The notes beneath the pieces are model-generated. The model saw only the letters and a list, made by a program, of their open reading frames with translations. It was not told where the DNA came from and ran no database searches. The translations under genes were made by a program, and so were the position numbers. 64,000 bases of DNA, from assembly GCF_000620305.1 (NCBI RefSeq), contig NZ_KK211104.1:106949-170948 (forward strand), given 5' to 3'. Source of the stretch: Desulfitibacter alkalitolerans DSM 16504. Lineage in GTDB: Bacteria > Bacillota > DSM-16504 > Desulfitibacterales > Desulfitibacteraceae. Within the stretch, counting starts at the first letter, position 1, and each line of letters opens with the position of its first letter. Positions 7,969 to 17,196 of this stretch are shown here, piece after piece.

Positions 7969-9693
7969 TTATACATTTTTAGCAGTCTTATCATCAATTA
8001 CTATATTCTTTTCTTCTACGCTATCAGTATATTCAACTGTGAGTATCTTAGGACCCGCTACATCACCAAAGTCTTCCTTAAGCATTTTCAATACAGACAT
8101 CATCAAAATTATTATAATAATCACTACAGGGACACTAGTTGCCACTGATGAAAGCTGTACAATTTGAAGTCCGCCCACTGATATTATGGCAATTCCAATG
8201 ACAGCTAATAGGAAACACCAGAATAACCTTGTCCAACGTGGTGGTTCCTGGGTGTACTTAATCTCATCACAGGAAATCATTGCAATTGTATAGGCATTTG
8301 AGTCAATGGTAGTAGCCTGGAAGATTAACATTACCACGATAAAGAATGGTATCACTAACCCACTTAAAGGCAGGGTTTCCAATATGGCTACTATCATTGC
8401 GCCGCCACCAGTTGAAGTTAAAATTTCATCAAGTCCCATACCCTGGGTAAGCTGGAGGTGTGTTGCATAACCTCCGAATACCAGGAAGAATATTGAGCAT
8501 CCTAATGTAGTTGTAAAAGCCATATTTACAATAACATCCTTAATTGTACGGCCTTTTGAAATCCTGGCAATAAAAAGTCCAAAATATATTGCCCATGCAA
8601 CCCACCATGCCCAATAAAACACTGTCCAATCCTGCGGAAATCCAGACTTTGTAATGGGATCAGTATATAAGCTCATACGGAAAAAGTTTTGTAAAAGTAC
8701 TCCAATACTATCTACATAAAATGATAGCATCCAAAGTGTTGGGCCCGCTACTAATACAAAGCCTAACAATCCAAAGCACAACCAGCTGTTTATTTCTGAC
8801 AGCTTTTTAATACCACCACGTAATCCTGACCATGCACTATATCCAAATATGATAGAAAGTAAAATAGTTGTTCCAATTTTTACTGTTAAAGTATTTTCAA
8901 CACCTAGAAAATGAGCAATTACCGCTGAAATCATAGGGATAACTACTCCCATGGTTGTACCCAAACCACCAACTAGTGCTACAATAACAAACACATTTAT
9001 TACTTTTCCAACCCAACCGTCAACTAAATCACCTAATACTCCTCTACATGCATAACTTGGGTAAAAATATGGCTTCTTCCTTACATAAACAATATATGCA
9101 AATGCAATTGCACCTGGTGTAAATAGACCCCAGGCTAAAACACCCCAATGGAATATTCCATAGGCAATAGCAAACTGAGCAGCTTGAGCTGAAAAAGCTT
9201 CACCCCAGAATGGAGGCCACTTAAGATAAAAAATAGGTTCAGCCATTGACCAATAAACAAGACCTGCACCTACCCCACCAGTAAAAAGCATTGATAACCA
9301 ACTAAATCTTGAAAATTCCGGTTCATCATCTGCCCCGCCCAGCTTTACATTACCATAGCGCCCAAAGGCTAACCATACTAGAAAAACAAAGCATCCAAAT
9401 GCTAACAACAACCATAACCAGTCAAGGCTATATGTCACAGCTTTTAAAATTTGTGCACCTAGCGGCCGCAGCTGTTCGCGAAGTACTAGCATGGGTCCAT
9501 ATATAAGAATACATAAGATTACTCCAGCATAAAACACCAAAGGATTAATTTTTGCATACTGACTTATCTTGGATTTATCCACCGCTTTCCCCAACCCTTC
9601 ATTTTTATTGGCTCCAATAAATCGTGTCCTTCCATTTTTGCAGCTCTGCAATCTACACTTATAAATCTCCACCATAACATGACCATTGTTCAC
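7969..9693 (-). CDS. BCCT family (betaine/carnitine/choline) transporter
   Basis: Integral membrane protein with about 12 hydrophobic segments. It carries the BCCT signature tryptophan-rich region in TM8 (DWTVFYWAWWVAWAIYFGLF) and an early GGVGAGLVYWSMAEP segment. BCCT carriers import trimethylammonium compounds such as betaine, carnitine or choline by ion symport or exchange. The surrounding methyltransferases suggest uptake for catabolism rather than osmoprotection. The start is uncertain: the frame opens at GTG 9693, but the first ~37 residues are polar and unlike the family, and GTG 9582, preceded by GGGGAAA, may be the true start. A perfect sigma-54 promoter lies upstream. Confidence 0.9.
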   Translation of the reverse strand: MNNGHVMVEIYKCRLQSCKNGRTRFIGANKNEGLGKAVDKSKISQYAKINPLVFYAGVILCILIYGPMLVLREQLRPLGAQILKAVTYSLDWLWLLLAFGCFVFLVWLAFGRYGNVKLGGADDEPEFSRFSWLSMLFTGGVGAGLVYWSMAEPIFYLKWPPFWGEAFSAQAAQFAIAYGIFHWGVLAWGLFTPGAIAFAYIVYVRKKPYFYPSYACRGVLGDLVDGWVGKVINVFVIVALVGGLGTTMGVVIPMISAVIAHFLGVENTLTVKIGTTILLSIIFGYSAWSGLRGGIKKLSEINSWLCFGLLGFVLVAGPTLWMLSFYVDSIGVLLQNFFRMSLYTDPITKSGFPQDWTVFYWAWWVAWAIYFGLFIARISKGRTIKDVIVNMAFTTTLGCSIFFLVFGGYATHLQLTQGMGLDEILTSTGGGAMIVAILETLPLSGLVIPFFIVVMLIFQATTIDSNAYTIAMISCDEIKYTQEPPRWTRLFWCFLLAVIGIAIISVGGLQIVQLSSVATSVPVVIIIIILMMSVLKMLKEDFGDVAGPKILTVEYTDSVEEKNIVIDDKTAKNV

Positions 9694-9749
9694 AAATTTG
9701 ATTATACCATGGCATCACCACCATATGTTTTACTTATTAATGCAGATAT

Positions 9750-9765
9750 AGCAAGTATTGTGCCA
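9750..9765 (-). promoter_or_regulatory. Sigma-54 promoter of the BCCT transporter
   Basis: Minus-strand TGGCACAATACTTGCT is a full consensus match, 57 bp before the first possible start codon. Confidence 0.82.
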
Positions 9766-9879
9766 TTTGTTCTTATTTTCTGAATATGCTATATTTATCA
9801 ATACTTTTTAGTTTAGCAAACGCTATTTTTACTGTTAATCTATTAATTAATTAGCAATCTACTCAGTCAAAGTGACTTG

Positions 9880-11100
9880 TTATTTTTCTCTTAATTGAGC
9901 TTTTAGTTTCTCTTTATCCATGGAATAGTCCAATCGCCTGATCTCTTGCCCTCTGTCTAATACAACAACTGATGGCACGATTTTCACATCATACCTTTGG
10001 GCAAGTTTTTTCTTAGTAGCCATATCGATTTTAACTACTTTGCTGCGTTCCGCTAGTTCTTGATTTGCTTCTTCTAATAAAGTGCTAAACTCCAAGCTTT
10101 GATTATCTAAGGCATTAAAGAAAAGCAAGAGAACTTTTTTATCGCTTTTTAGAACACTCGTATTAAATGCATTGAGTTCCTCAATATAGCGTTCGGCAGC
10201 GACTGCGGCCGTTGCCCCATCCCCTGCAGCTGAAACCACTTGCCGTAAATATTTAACCCGATTATCTCCAACTGCATATACCCCTTCGAGATTGGTTTCC
10301 ATCATTTCATTAACGGGAATATAGCCTCTTTCCATCACAATGCCACTTTCCTTGAGGAAATGAGTTGAAGGAATCATCCCAACAAAGAAAAAAACACCCT
10401 GGCAAGCAAGTTTGCTTGAACGGCCCGTTTTTAAGTTCTTGATTCTAACCCCCTCCACATTATCCTCACCCAGGACTTCTTCAATTGTGGAGTTCCATAT
10501 AAACTCCATCTTTTCATTTTGGAAGGCCCTTTCCGCACTCACTTTATTGCAATCGAGAACGCCTTCATCATGAAGTACAATCACTGTGACTTTGCGAGCG
10601 AATTTGGTAATGTACATGCCTTCTTCCATGGCTTGATCCCCGCTGCCAACGACAACAACATCTTCTCCTTCAAAAAACTCAGCATCACAGGTTGCACAAT
10701 ACGCAACTCCACTTCCCTGTAGCCGCTTCTCACCAGGAATATTTAATAGTCTCGGCTCACTACCACAAGCAATGATAACCGCCTTGGCTGAGTATTTTTT
10801 CTTTTTTTTGGTAAAGATAATTTTGTCTTCTTTTGCAAAATCAGCACTCACAACTTCATCTCGTAAAAATTCTACGCCAAAAGACTCGGCATGATTTTTA
10901 AAGTCTTTCATAAGATCAGGTCCACTAATTTGGCTGTAGCCTGGATAATTTACAATCTCTCGTGTAGTATTGACCAAACCGCCAACCGTTCCCTTGTTGA
11001 TAACCAAAGTTCTCAGCTTCGCTCTTCCCCCATAAATAGCTGCTGTGAGTCCTGCGGGACCCCCACCGATTATGATTAAATCGTACGTCAGATCTCCCAT
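9880..11100 (-). CDS. trxB: Thioredoxin reductase with C-terminal thioredoxin-like domain
   Basis: 406 residues. Residues 1-305 form a canonical TrxB: FAD-binding GGGPAG near the N-terminus, redox-active C135-A-T-C138, NADPH-binding GSGDQA and the second FAD motif VYAVGD. Residues ~310-406 add a thioredoxin-fold segment (VKIDMATKKKLAQRYDVKIVPS) that lacks the WCxxC active site; FFNALDNQ stands in its place. Ordinary TrxB is ~310 residues, so the tail is an unusual fusion. ATG 11100 follows AGGAAA. It lies 38 bp downstream of a thioredoxin gene, the arrangement seen with glycine, sarcosine and betaine reductases, which draw electrons from this pair. No reductase gene is in the window. Confidence 0.9.
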   Translation of the reverse strand: MGDLTYDLIIIGGGPAGLTAAIYGGRAKLRTLVINKGTVGGLVNTTREIVNYPGYSQISGPDLMKDFKNHAESFGVEFLRDEVVSADFAKEDKIIFTKKKKKYSAKAVIIACGSEPRLLNIPGEKRLQGSGVAYCATCDAEFFEGEDVVVVGSGDQAMEEGMYITKFARKVTVIVLHDEGVLDCNKVSAERAFQNEKMEFIWNSTIEEVLGEDNVEGVRIKNLKTGRSSKLACQGVFFFVGMIPSTHFLKESGIVMERGYIPVNEMMETNLEGVYAVGDNRVKYLRQVVSAAGDGATAAVAAERYIEELNAFNTSVLKSDKKVLLLFFNALDNQSLEFSTLLEEANQELAERSKVVKIDMATKKKLAQRYDVKIVPSVVVLDRGQEIRRLDYSMDKEKLKAQLREK

Positions 11101-11138
11101 TTTCCTAAATTACTCCCTCTCGTAAAATGTTTTAATCA

Positions 11139-11465
11139 TTACGATTCTAAAACTTCCTCAATCTTATCTATGACTTTGTCTTCGTCAACAGCACCTGCTA
11201 GTTTTGCTTGGTATTCGCCATCCTTAAAGAAAAGAATCTGAGGAACTCCTTTTAAAGAGAACCTTTGGAACAAGTTCTTTTCTTCTTCTACATCCACGTA
11301 ATAGAATCCAAACCTGTCTTGGTATTGCAGTTGCAGCTCCTCCAAAATAGGAACCACATCTTTACAAACGTGACAGTCTTTTCTTGAGAAAATAACAAGA
11401 CAGGAGTCCTCATTATCATAGATAATTTTTTCAAAACTATTTGCATTTATTTGTTCTAAGGGCAT
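11139..11465 (-). CDS. trxA: Thioredoxin with atypical DCHVC active site
   Basis: About 108 residues, usual thioredoxin length. The active site is C31-H-V-C34 in SRKDCHVCKDVVP rather than WCGPC, and the cis-proline loop (LKGVPQILFF) is present. The ATG at 11465 is chosen because AAAGGAGTGG precedes it; the longer frame to 11498 would include that ribosome binding site. It should accept electrons from the adjacent TrxB. Thioredoxins lacking the WCGPC signature accompany amino-acid reductases in Clostridia, which fits the amine-degradation context (inference). Confidence 0.85.
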   Translation of the reverse strand: MPLEQINANSFEKIIYDNEDSCLVIFSRKDCHVCKDVVPILEELQLQYQDRFGFYYVDVEEEKNLFQRFSLKGVPQILFFKDGEYQAKLAGAVDEDKVIDKIEEVLES

Positions 11466-11543
11466 ATTTTCCACTCCTTTATTCAATGAATTTGGCAAGC
11501 CGAATATTAAAATGCTTATTGATTATCTCAAATTATTTAGAAT

Positions 11544-11600
11544 AAAGGCAGGCCATTTCATGAAGTCAAGAATCCTGTTTATGTGAATAGGCCTGCCTTT
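11544..11600 (-). terminator. Terminator-like hairpin after the phosphodiesterase gene
   Basis: Perfect 11-bp inverted repeat AAAGGCAGGCC/GGCCTGCCTTT around a 35-nt loop, immediately after the stop codon at 11607. Confidence 0.65.
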
Positions 11601-11606
11601 AATATA

Positions 11607-13652
11607 TTAGAATTCTTCGGTTAGAATCTGATAGATTGGTGCACCTTCACAGTGGGCAGGCATTCTTACACCTAATAATGCTGCAATAGTTGGTGCAATA
11701 TCAACTTGTCTAATGGTTCTAGCTGTTGTAAAGTTTTCTTTAATTCCACTCCCAGCTGCTAGAAAAATCGGGGCAACAGAAGTATCGAAAGCACCCTCTA
11801 CAGTGGCTAATCCATCACCATGTAAACGGTTAAAGCCCTCATCGACAGTGAAGAAAATATCCCCACACTGCGGACCGTTATTTCCTAATACAATTGCGTC
11901 TTTATTCCTCATGGCAAGCCCGACAACACGCTGTCCCTTATATCTATAAGAGTACAGGTCAGACATAATTTTTCTTTCCAGTTCATATTTATCCGCCGGG
12001 TCAACAATGCCATGGGCATCACGACCCTTTAAGTTAATATAAATATAGTTACTTCGAGTCTGGACAGCGGTTGTCTTTTCCCAATCTACTTCTTTCAAAG
12101 TCTTACCGTTTTCATCCTTTTTCATAACGGTATAACCGAGTTCCTCCATTACCTGTACATTCATACCGCCATATTCACCAATTTGTGGTGGGAATTCTTC
12201 CCCTACCAGCAAACCATGGTCAGCTACAATCATGATGGTCCATCCTTCATCTAACAGATGTAGGAATTCTCCCAGATATTTGTCTGTCTGAATATAAAAC
12301 TTCCGGATAAAGTTCTGATTAACTTCAGGGTCAGTATAGCTCCAGCGCTCCAGGTTTTTCGCTAAATGCCAAAACATATGACCTGCACAGTCAACATTAT
12401 GCAAATGAGTGAATACTAATTGGTATTCACGATTTTTAATTAAATAATTTAAAGCCTTTGCCTGCCATTGACAGTACAAATCCCAGGCTGGTTCATAAAC
12501 ATTCTCAACCAGGTAAGCATCTTCTCCCCCAACCAAGCTAACAGGCGGAATTGGGTCAACATTTTCAACAATATCTTTTAACAATTCCTTGGGGTGGAAT
12601 ACCTTATCCTGGGCAGTATCCAGTGCGTTACTGATCCACATTTTCAGTTTTCTACCATCCGGAGAAAGTTCCAGGAGTTTCATGGACCTACATGCGGGTT
12701 TTAATTCACCATCTTTATTAATGTCGTCTACAATATAGGAAACCATTTTCCCCACTTCTAATACTACGATTGGTTTCTCTGCCTTCTTGTTTTTATAAAT
12801 TGCTATGTGGTCATAGATGCCATCAGAATTCTTTAGAATTAGTGCGGGACGTCTTACAATACCATCCGATGTTAAAATCGTAAATTCTTTGGCGTCTGCC
12901 GGTGCGGCAGCCCATCCTTCTGCATCTTTCAACGGGGAATTGACTAAATCATAATGGGGAATAGATTCAATGACCATTTCCATATTTTCTGGTCCCATGA
13001 TATATTCACGGATTTCACAGCCTGACATGGCAGCTTCACCATACCATAATTCCATCATATCGGTAGTTGGTTCTTTTTCTTCAGTAATAGCATCCAGATC
13101 GGAAATCATACAACCAACACCGGCAGGACGTTCAACTTTAGGAGCATATTGTAATTCTTTAATTTCCTCATCAGCAACAATAATTTTTTCCCAATCAAGT
13201 TGTGCCACACCCATGTTTACAGAACCGGGCTGTGTTCCATCAATAACGTGTAGATTTGGGCTGTCACTGGTCGGAGGCCAAGCGGAACCGGGCCAATGCC
13301 ATACTAAGGTTTTGATACCTGCTGCAGCAGTTACATTCCATAACTGCTCAGCTTCACAGTTTCTAGAATCCATATTATATACTACGGCATCCAAGCTCTC
13401 TGGTGACTGTCGCCAAAAGCAAGTAATGCCGTGTGTTCCTGGATAAGCGCCGGTTGCTAAGGTAGTCCAGCATGCAGGTGTAATAGTTGGCAGGGCACCT
13501 AAGTGGGATAAGTCTTCTCTGGCCGAGCCTCTTTCAATAAACTTTTGTAAGTTTGGCATTATTCCTTCGGCCAAGAATTTTCGGGTTATTTTGGGATCCA
13601 TCCCGTCTATCCCTAATACCAATAATTTCTGTGTTAATGCTTCTCTTTTCAT
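11607..13652 (-). CDS. Alkaline phosphatase superfamily protein (type I phosphodiesterase/nucleotide pyrophosphatase)
   Basis: 681 residues. The N-terminus has LVLGIDGMDPK with the first metal-binding Asp, followed by the nucleophile region (ITPACWTTLATGAYPGTHGI, Thr) and late metal ligands in FTHLHNVDCAGHMFWH and MIVADHGLL. This is the two-metal arrangement of the type I phosphodiesterase/nucleotide pyrophosphatase family. There is no signal peptide, so it is probably cytoplasmic. The substrate is unknown; a phosphodiester or phosphonate linked to choline or ethanolamine would suit the context but is only inference. It is a single gene between a perfect sigma-54 promoter and a terminator, so it belongs to the amine regulon by expression. 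Confidence 0.82.
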   Translation of the reverse strand: MKREALTQKLLVLGIDGMDPKITRKFLAEGIMPNLQKFIERGSAREDLSHLGALPTITPACWTTLATGAYPGTHGITCFWRQSPESLDAVVYNMDSRNCEAEQLWNVTAAAGIKTLVWHWPGSAWPPTSDSPNLHVIDGTQPGSVNMGVAQLDWEKIIVADEEIKELQYAPKVERPAGVGCMISDLDAITEEKEPTTDMMELWYGEAAMSGCEIREYIMGPENMEMVIESIPHYDLVNSPLKDAEGWAAAPADAKEFTILTSDGIVRRPALILKNSDGIYDHIAIYKNKKAEKPIVVLEVGKMVSYIVDDINKDGELKPACRSMKLLELSPDGRKLKMWISNALDTAQDKVFHPKELLKDIVENVDPIPPVSLVGGEDAYLVENVYEPAWDLYCQWQAKALNYLIKNREYQLVFTHLHNVDCAGHMFWHLAKNLERWSYTDPEVNQNFIRKFYIQTDKYLGEFLHLLDEGWTIMIVADHGLLVGEEFPPQIGEYGGMNVQVMEELGYTVMKKDENGKTLKEVDWEKTTAVQTRSNYIYINLKGRDAHGIVDPADKYELERKIMSDLYSYRYKGQRVVGLAMRNKDAIVLGNNGPQCGDIFFTVDEGFNRLHGDGLATVEGAFDTSVAPIFLAAGSGIKENFTTARTIRQVDIAPTIAALLGVRMPAHCEGAPIYQILTEEF

Positions 13653-13697
13653 AATTTAAATAACAACTCCTTAGATGGTTTTGCTTAGGATATTTAT

Positions 13698-13713
13698 AGC
13701 AATTAACGTGCCA
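13698..13713 (-). promoter_or_regulatory. Sigma-54 promoter of the phosphodiesterase gene
   Basis: Minus-strand TGGCACGTTAATTGCT is an exact TGGCACG-N4-TTGCT match, 46 bp before the ATG. Confidence 0.85.
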
Positions 13714-13782
13714 TGGCTGTCAGAAGCTTGAGACAAGCGCTTTTCCTTGTAAAACAGAGAGGGTTGGACTGCAGGCATACAA

Positions 13783-13828
13783 AAATGCACTCATTAATAA
13801 GTCTTAATAACTTATTGTGAGTGCATTT
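13783..13828 (-). terminator. Terminator of the opuC-type/MmgE/amidotransferase operon
   Basis: AAATGCACTCA/TGAGTGCATTT (11 bp) with a second internal stem AATAAGT/ACTTATT, followed by TTTTTG on the minus strand. It lies just past the stop at 13871. Confidence 0.75.
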
Positions 13829-13870
13829 GACTTTGCCCACTACTACCAAGGTTATGAAAACTATGAATAG

Positions 13871-14488
13871 CTAAGTTAAGCTAAAAAAGTTCTTCAATAT
13901 AACCTTACCATCATTACATTTGTCATTAAATAATTCGGGGTGAAACTGAACTCCGTAAACATTTCTGCTGGTGTCCTTTATACACTGAATTTTTGTCATA
14001 TCACTTTCAGCCAGTTTGATAAACCCATCTGGTACATCTTTAAGTTCACAATAATGATTCTGATAAACAGTAAGAGTTGAGGAAAGGCCAGAAAAAATTT
14101 TATCGTTACCAAGTAAGTTTACCTTTTGATATCCAAATTCTTTACATTTATCCTTTCGTTTTGGGCAGATATAATTCAATGCAGCTCCGTAAGCAAGACC
14201 CATAAGTTGAAAACCAGCACAAATTCCCAGCAGGGGTACTTTACAGGTTCTTATTATGTCATATTCACTCTTAAATAGGTACATTTCATCTATTCCCCAG
14301 TTTGAATTATGTCTGCCTGAGAGAATCACAAAATTTACAGCAAGTTCATCCACCTCTTCACCAGATAGCCCAGTATAATGCTTGACAACAAAATCAGCTT
14401 CAGCAACCTGCTGCACACTATTTTTTAGAGCATTAATTGAGCCAAGATCAGTCTTATCTTTTTCATTATTAACAAGTAGTATCTTCAC
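13871..14488 (-). CDS. Class I glutamine amidotransferase-like protein
   Basis: 205 residues covering a single GATase-1 domain. The nucleophile elbow GICAGFQ (residues ~94-100) and the catalytic pair in QFHPE (residues ~181-185) are present, and NHYCEL resembles the oxyanion/glutamine contact region of carbamoyl-phosphate synthase small chains. It would release ammonia from glutamine or hydrolyse a gamma-glutamyl substrate such as gamma-glutamylmethylamide. GTG start at 14488 behind AGGAGGG; the gap to the preceding gene is 10 bp, so it is last in the operon of the OpuC-type transporter. The stop codon is TAG, so UAG also works as a stop in this genome. Acceptor unknown. Confidence 0.78.
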   Translation of the reverse strand: MKILLVNNEKDKTDLGSINALKNSVQQVAEADFVVKHYTGLSGEEVDELAVNFVILSGRHNSNWGIDEMYLFKSEYDIIRTCKVPLLGICAGFQLMGLAYGAALNYICPKRKDKCKEFGYQKVNLLGNDKIFSGLSSTLTVYQNHYCELKDVPDGFIKLAESDMTKIQCIKDTSRNVYGVQFHPELFNDKCNDGKVILKNFFSLT

Positions 14489-14498
14489 CCTGTCCCTC

Positions 14499-15848
14499 CT
14501 AGCTGCTCAAGCTGTGCCTTTGATTTGTATCTTGTGATAATAATGACATCAGCTTATTAATATGGTTCTGCTCATCCAGGTTTTCTATAAGGTCAACTAT
14601 ATCTCTTGCTTTTTGTTCACTCACTGCATGACATGCTAACCAAAAGAACTTTTCAATCAATTCTTTTTCACTTAAAGGGTAATCCCAATCCCCCTTGGCA
14701 CGTACTGGACCTGATAAAAATGATTGTCCAGATTTTGTGATAATCTGCACCTCAGATTCCGCTATCTCCGGAAATCTCTCATCAAAACGGCTATCATGTA
14801 AAATTTTGATTTTATTCATCACATCTATTATCTGTGGATTCTGGAGGTTATCATCCAGGATTTGTTTGGGACCTACCTCTCCGTCTGCAACTGCTGCTGC
14901 AATTGGATATACTATGTTATACTGTGCTTCCTCTGTGTTTTTAGGTGAGACAGCTTTTAGCCTTGCACTTTCTTTAAAGGTAAATACATTAATTTTATGG
15001 ATTTCATCAGAATTTAAACTGTGTTGAGCCATAAGTTTTATTGTTCCAAGGATGGCGGGTTGAGCCCAACGGCAGCATGCATGAGGTTTAAAATATACTT
15101 TTAAAAGATTAAATTCACTGCCCAGGGAATTAATATGGTTTGCGTATTTTTGAAAGCCTAACAGACTTGGAACGCCAGTAAACCCCTGGAATGCCATGAG
15201 GGCAGAAGTTACGCCCACTGTACAACCCCATCCTATGCCGTCTTTGACCATTGATGGATAGTCTATACAGCGCATCATGGGATTAATGGGGGCCTGATAC
15301 TCGGCCATACCCAGAGCATTATATATTTGCTCCACATTCAAATTTAATAGTTTAGCAGAGGCTGCCGCTGCAGCTACCGCACCCCAGGATCCTGAAGCAT
15401 GGTAAAGAGGATAATAGTCATGCCATATAATACCAGCACGGGTGCCTATTTCATAACCCACCACAATAGCCTCTAATAATTCCTTGCCTGACTTATTCGT
15501 GTGTTCAGCCATGGCTAAAGCTGCAGGTATCACCAGGGCACCTGGGTGACCCTTTACAGGTCTAAACCCGTCATCAATATCTATTGCATTTGCTTGAAAT
15601 GAGTTGGCAAAGGCAGCACCTACACAGTTACTGCCCCTTCCTTCTGTAATTATGGTATTAGTGGTCCCCGGCCAAATAGATTTAGCAAAATTCCTGGCCA
15701 GGCCCGCTGCCTTTGTATTACTTCCCCCTAGAACAGCCCCCAATAAATCCAGAAGGCAGAGCTTCGCTTTTTTGATTACAGCTTCTGGTAAATCATCATA
15801 GGTGAAATTATAAATGAATTGACTCACTTTAATATTACCATCAATCAT
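14499..15848 (-). CDS. MmgE/PrpD family protein
   Basis: 449 residues, normal size for the 2-methylcitrate dehydratase/immune-responsive-gene-1 fold. N-terminal helical domain with LCLLDLLGAVLGGSNTKAAG and IDIDDGFRPVKGHPGA, the active-site-proximal Asp/His segment; the C-terminal domain starts around residue 265. Family activities include 2-methylcitrate dehydratase, cis-aconitate decarboxylase and iminodisuccinate epimerase, so the reaction is not fixed. It follows the ABC transporter genes by 19 bp and precedes the amidotransferase by 10 bp. A second, divergent copy is at 26150-27544. It also ends in TAG. Confidence 0.82.
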   Translation of the reverse strand: MIDGNIKVSQFIYNFTYDDLPEAVIKKAKLCLLDLLGAVLGGSNTKAAGLARNFAKSIWPGTTNTIITEGRGSNCVGAAFANSFQANAIDIDDGFRPVKGHPGALVIPAALAMAEHTNKSGKELLEAIVVGYEIGTRAGIIWHDYYPLYHASGSWGAVAAAAASAKLLNLNVEQIYNALGMAEYQAPINPMMRCIDYPSMVKDGIGWGCTVGVTSALMAFQGFTGVPSLLGFQKYANHINSLGSEFNLLKVYFKPHACCRWAQPAILGTIKLMAQHSLNSDEIHKINVFTFKESARLKAVSPKNTEEAQYNIVYPIAAAVADGEVGPKQILDDNLQNPQIIDVMNKIKILHDSRFDERFPEIAESEVQIITKSGQSFLSGPVRAKGDWDYPLSEKELIEKFFWLACHAVSEQKARDIVDLIENLDEQNHINKLMSLLSQDTNQRHSLSS

Positions 15849-15867
15849 GGACTGATGCCTCCCACTT

Positions 15868-16497
15868 TTACACCTTTAATCCCCTTGGAGTAACAATGTT
15901 CTGTATAACGCCTATTAGAAAATTAGCCATAATAGCCAGGACAGCAGTTGGAACTGCCCCTGCAAGAAGGAGGGTTTGATTTACCATCATAATACCCTGT
16001 TGAATCCAATCTCCTAAGCTTCCTCCACCAACAAAGGCTGCAAGGGTGGCAAGGGATACACACTGAACTGTAGCTGTTTTTATTCCCGCTACTATAACTG
16101 GAACAGTAAGGGGTAATTGGACTCTAAAGAGGATCTGGTTATCTGTCATTCCCATTCCCCGTGCAGCTTCTATTACAGCAGGATCAACTTCCTTGATACC
16201 CACAAAGGTATTGAGCAAAATAGGCAGTACTGCTCTTAAAAATAACGCCAGCAAGGCTGGAGCAAATCCTATTCCAACCAGAGGAATAGCCAGTGCCAAG
16301 ATAACCAAGCTAGGGATGGTCTGGCCAAGGTTGCCAAATGCCATTATGGGTGCTTCCAGATACGGCACCCTGGTTCCAATTATTGCAAGGGGTATAGAAA
16401 ATATCATGGCCAGGCCAACAGATAAGAAGGTCAGGTTAAGATGCTGGCCCAGCAGGGTTAAAAATGCTTCCTGGTTATTTAGAATGTACTGAACCAT
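15868..16497 (-). CDS. OpuC-type ABC transporter permease
   Basis: About 209 residues with six hydrophobic segments and the permease EAA loop (IEAARGMGMTDNQILFRVQLPL). The ATG at 16497, six bases after AGGAGG, is the likely start; the open frame extends to 16593 inside the upstream permease gene. It overlaps that gene by 23 bp, implying translational coupling. With the ATPase, the second permease and the binding protein it forms a glycine betaine/carnitine/choline-type importer. Confidence 0.88.
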   Translation of the reverse strand: MVQYILNNQEAFLTLLGQHLNLTFLSVGLAMIFSIPLAIIGTRVPYLEAPIMAFGNLGQTIPSLVILALAIPLVGIGFAPALLALFLRAVLPILLNTFVGIKEVDPAVIEAARGMGMTDNQILFRVQLPLTVPVIVAGIKTATVQCVSLATLAAFVGGGSLGDWIQQGIMMVNQTLLLAGAVPTAVLAIMANFLIGVIQNIVTPRGLKV

Positions 16498-17155
16498 CAT
16501 ATACCTCCTTAACCAACTTAGTAGTCTTTTTGGGTTCGGCTTTCCATTTTCCCAGCCTCTTTTGAAACATAACCAGCACCTTATCGGCCACAAGGGCCAT
16601 AATAATAATTGGTATAGCGCCAGCCAGGATTATATCGGTATCTATAGTAAACATTCCAAGAAATATTAAATCTCCAAGTCCCCCAGCACCAATGTAGCTG
16701 GCAATTGTAGCAATTCCTATTGCCATTACTGTGACCATTCTGATACCAGCCATGATGACAGGCAATCCCAGGGGCAGCTGTATTTTTAATAATAGCTCCA
16801 TTTTTGTCATGCCCATGCCTGTAGCGGCTTCTATAATGCTTTTATCAATGTTTTCAATGCCTGTAACCGTATTGCGGATTATTGCTAATTGGGAGTATAG
16901 TATTAGGGCTATTACTGTCGGCTTTACTCCAAGGCCGAAGAAGGGAATCATTATGGCAAAAAGGGCTAATGCAGGAATGGTATACAAAACTCCGGCAATG
17001 CCGAATACAGGACCCTGTAAGAATTTCATACGTGTTAAGAGGATTCCAAGAGGCACTCCAATAATAACTGCTATGCTGACTGCGATGATAATTATCTGTA
17101 AATGCTCTATAGTTAAATTTAGTACCCTTTGTGGATTTTGCATTATATAATTCAT
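16475..17155 (-). CDS. OpuC-type ABC transporter permease
   Basis: 226 residues, about six transmembrane segments and an EAA loop (IEAATGMGMTKMELLLKIQLPL). The C-terminal ~25 residues are hydrophilic. ATG 17155 follows GGGAGGTGGGGAG. It is homologous to the following permease, the two forming the membrane pore of an OpuC/ProWX-type transporter for quaternary amines. Confidence 0.88.
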   Translation of the reverse strand: MNYIMQNPQRVLNLTIEHLQIIIIAVSIAVIIGVPLGILLTRMKFLQGPVFGIAGVLYTIPALALFAIMIPFFGLGVKPTVIALILYSQLAIIRNTVTGIENIDKSIIEAATGMGMTKMELLLKIQLPLGLPVIMAGIRMVTVMAIGIATIASYIGAGGLGDLIFLGMFTIDTDIILAGAIPIIIMALVADKVLVMFQKRLGKWKAEPKKTTKLVKEVYDGSVHSK

Positions 17156-17196
17156 TTACTCCCCACCTCCCTGACTGTTTATGGTAGTAAGCATTT

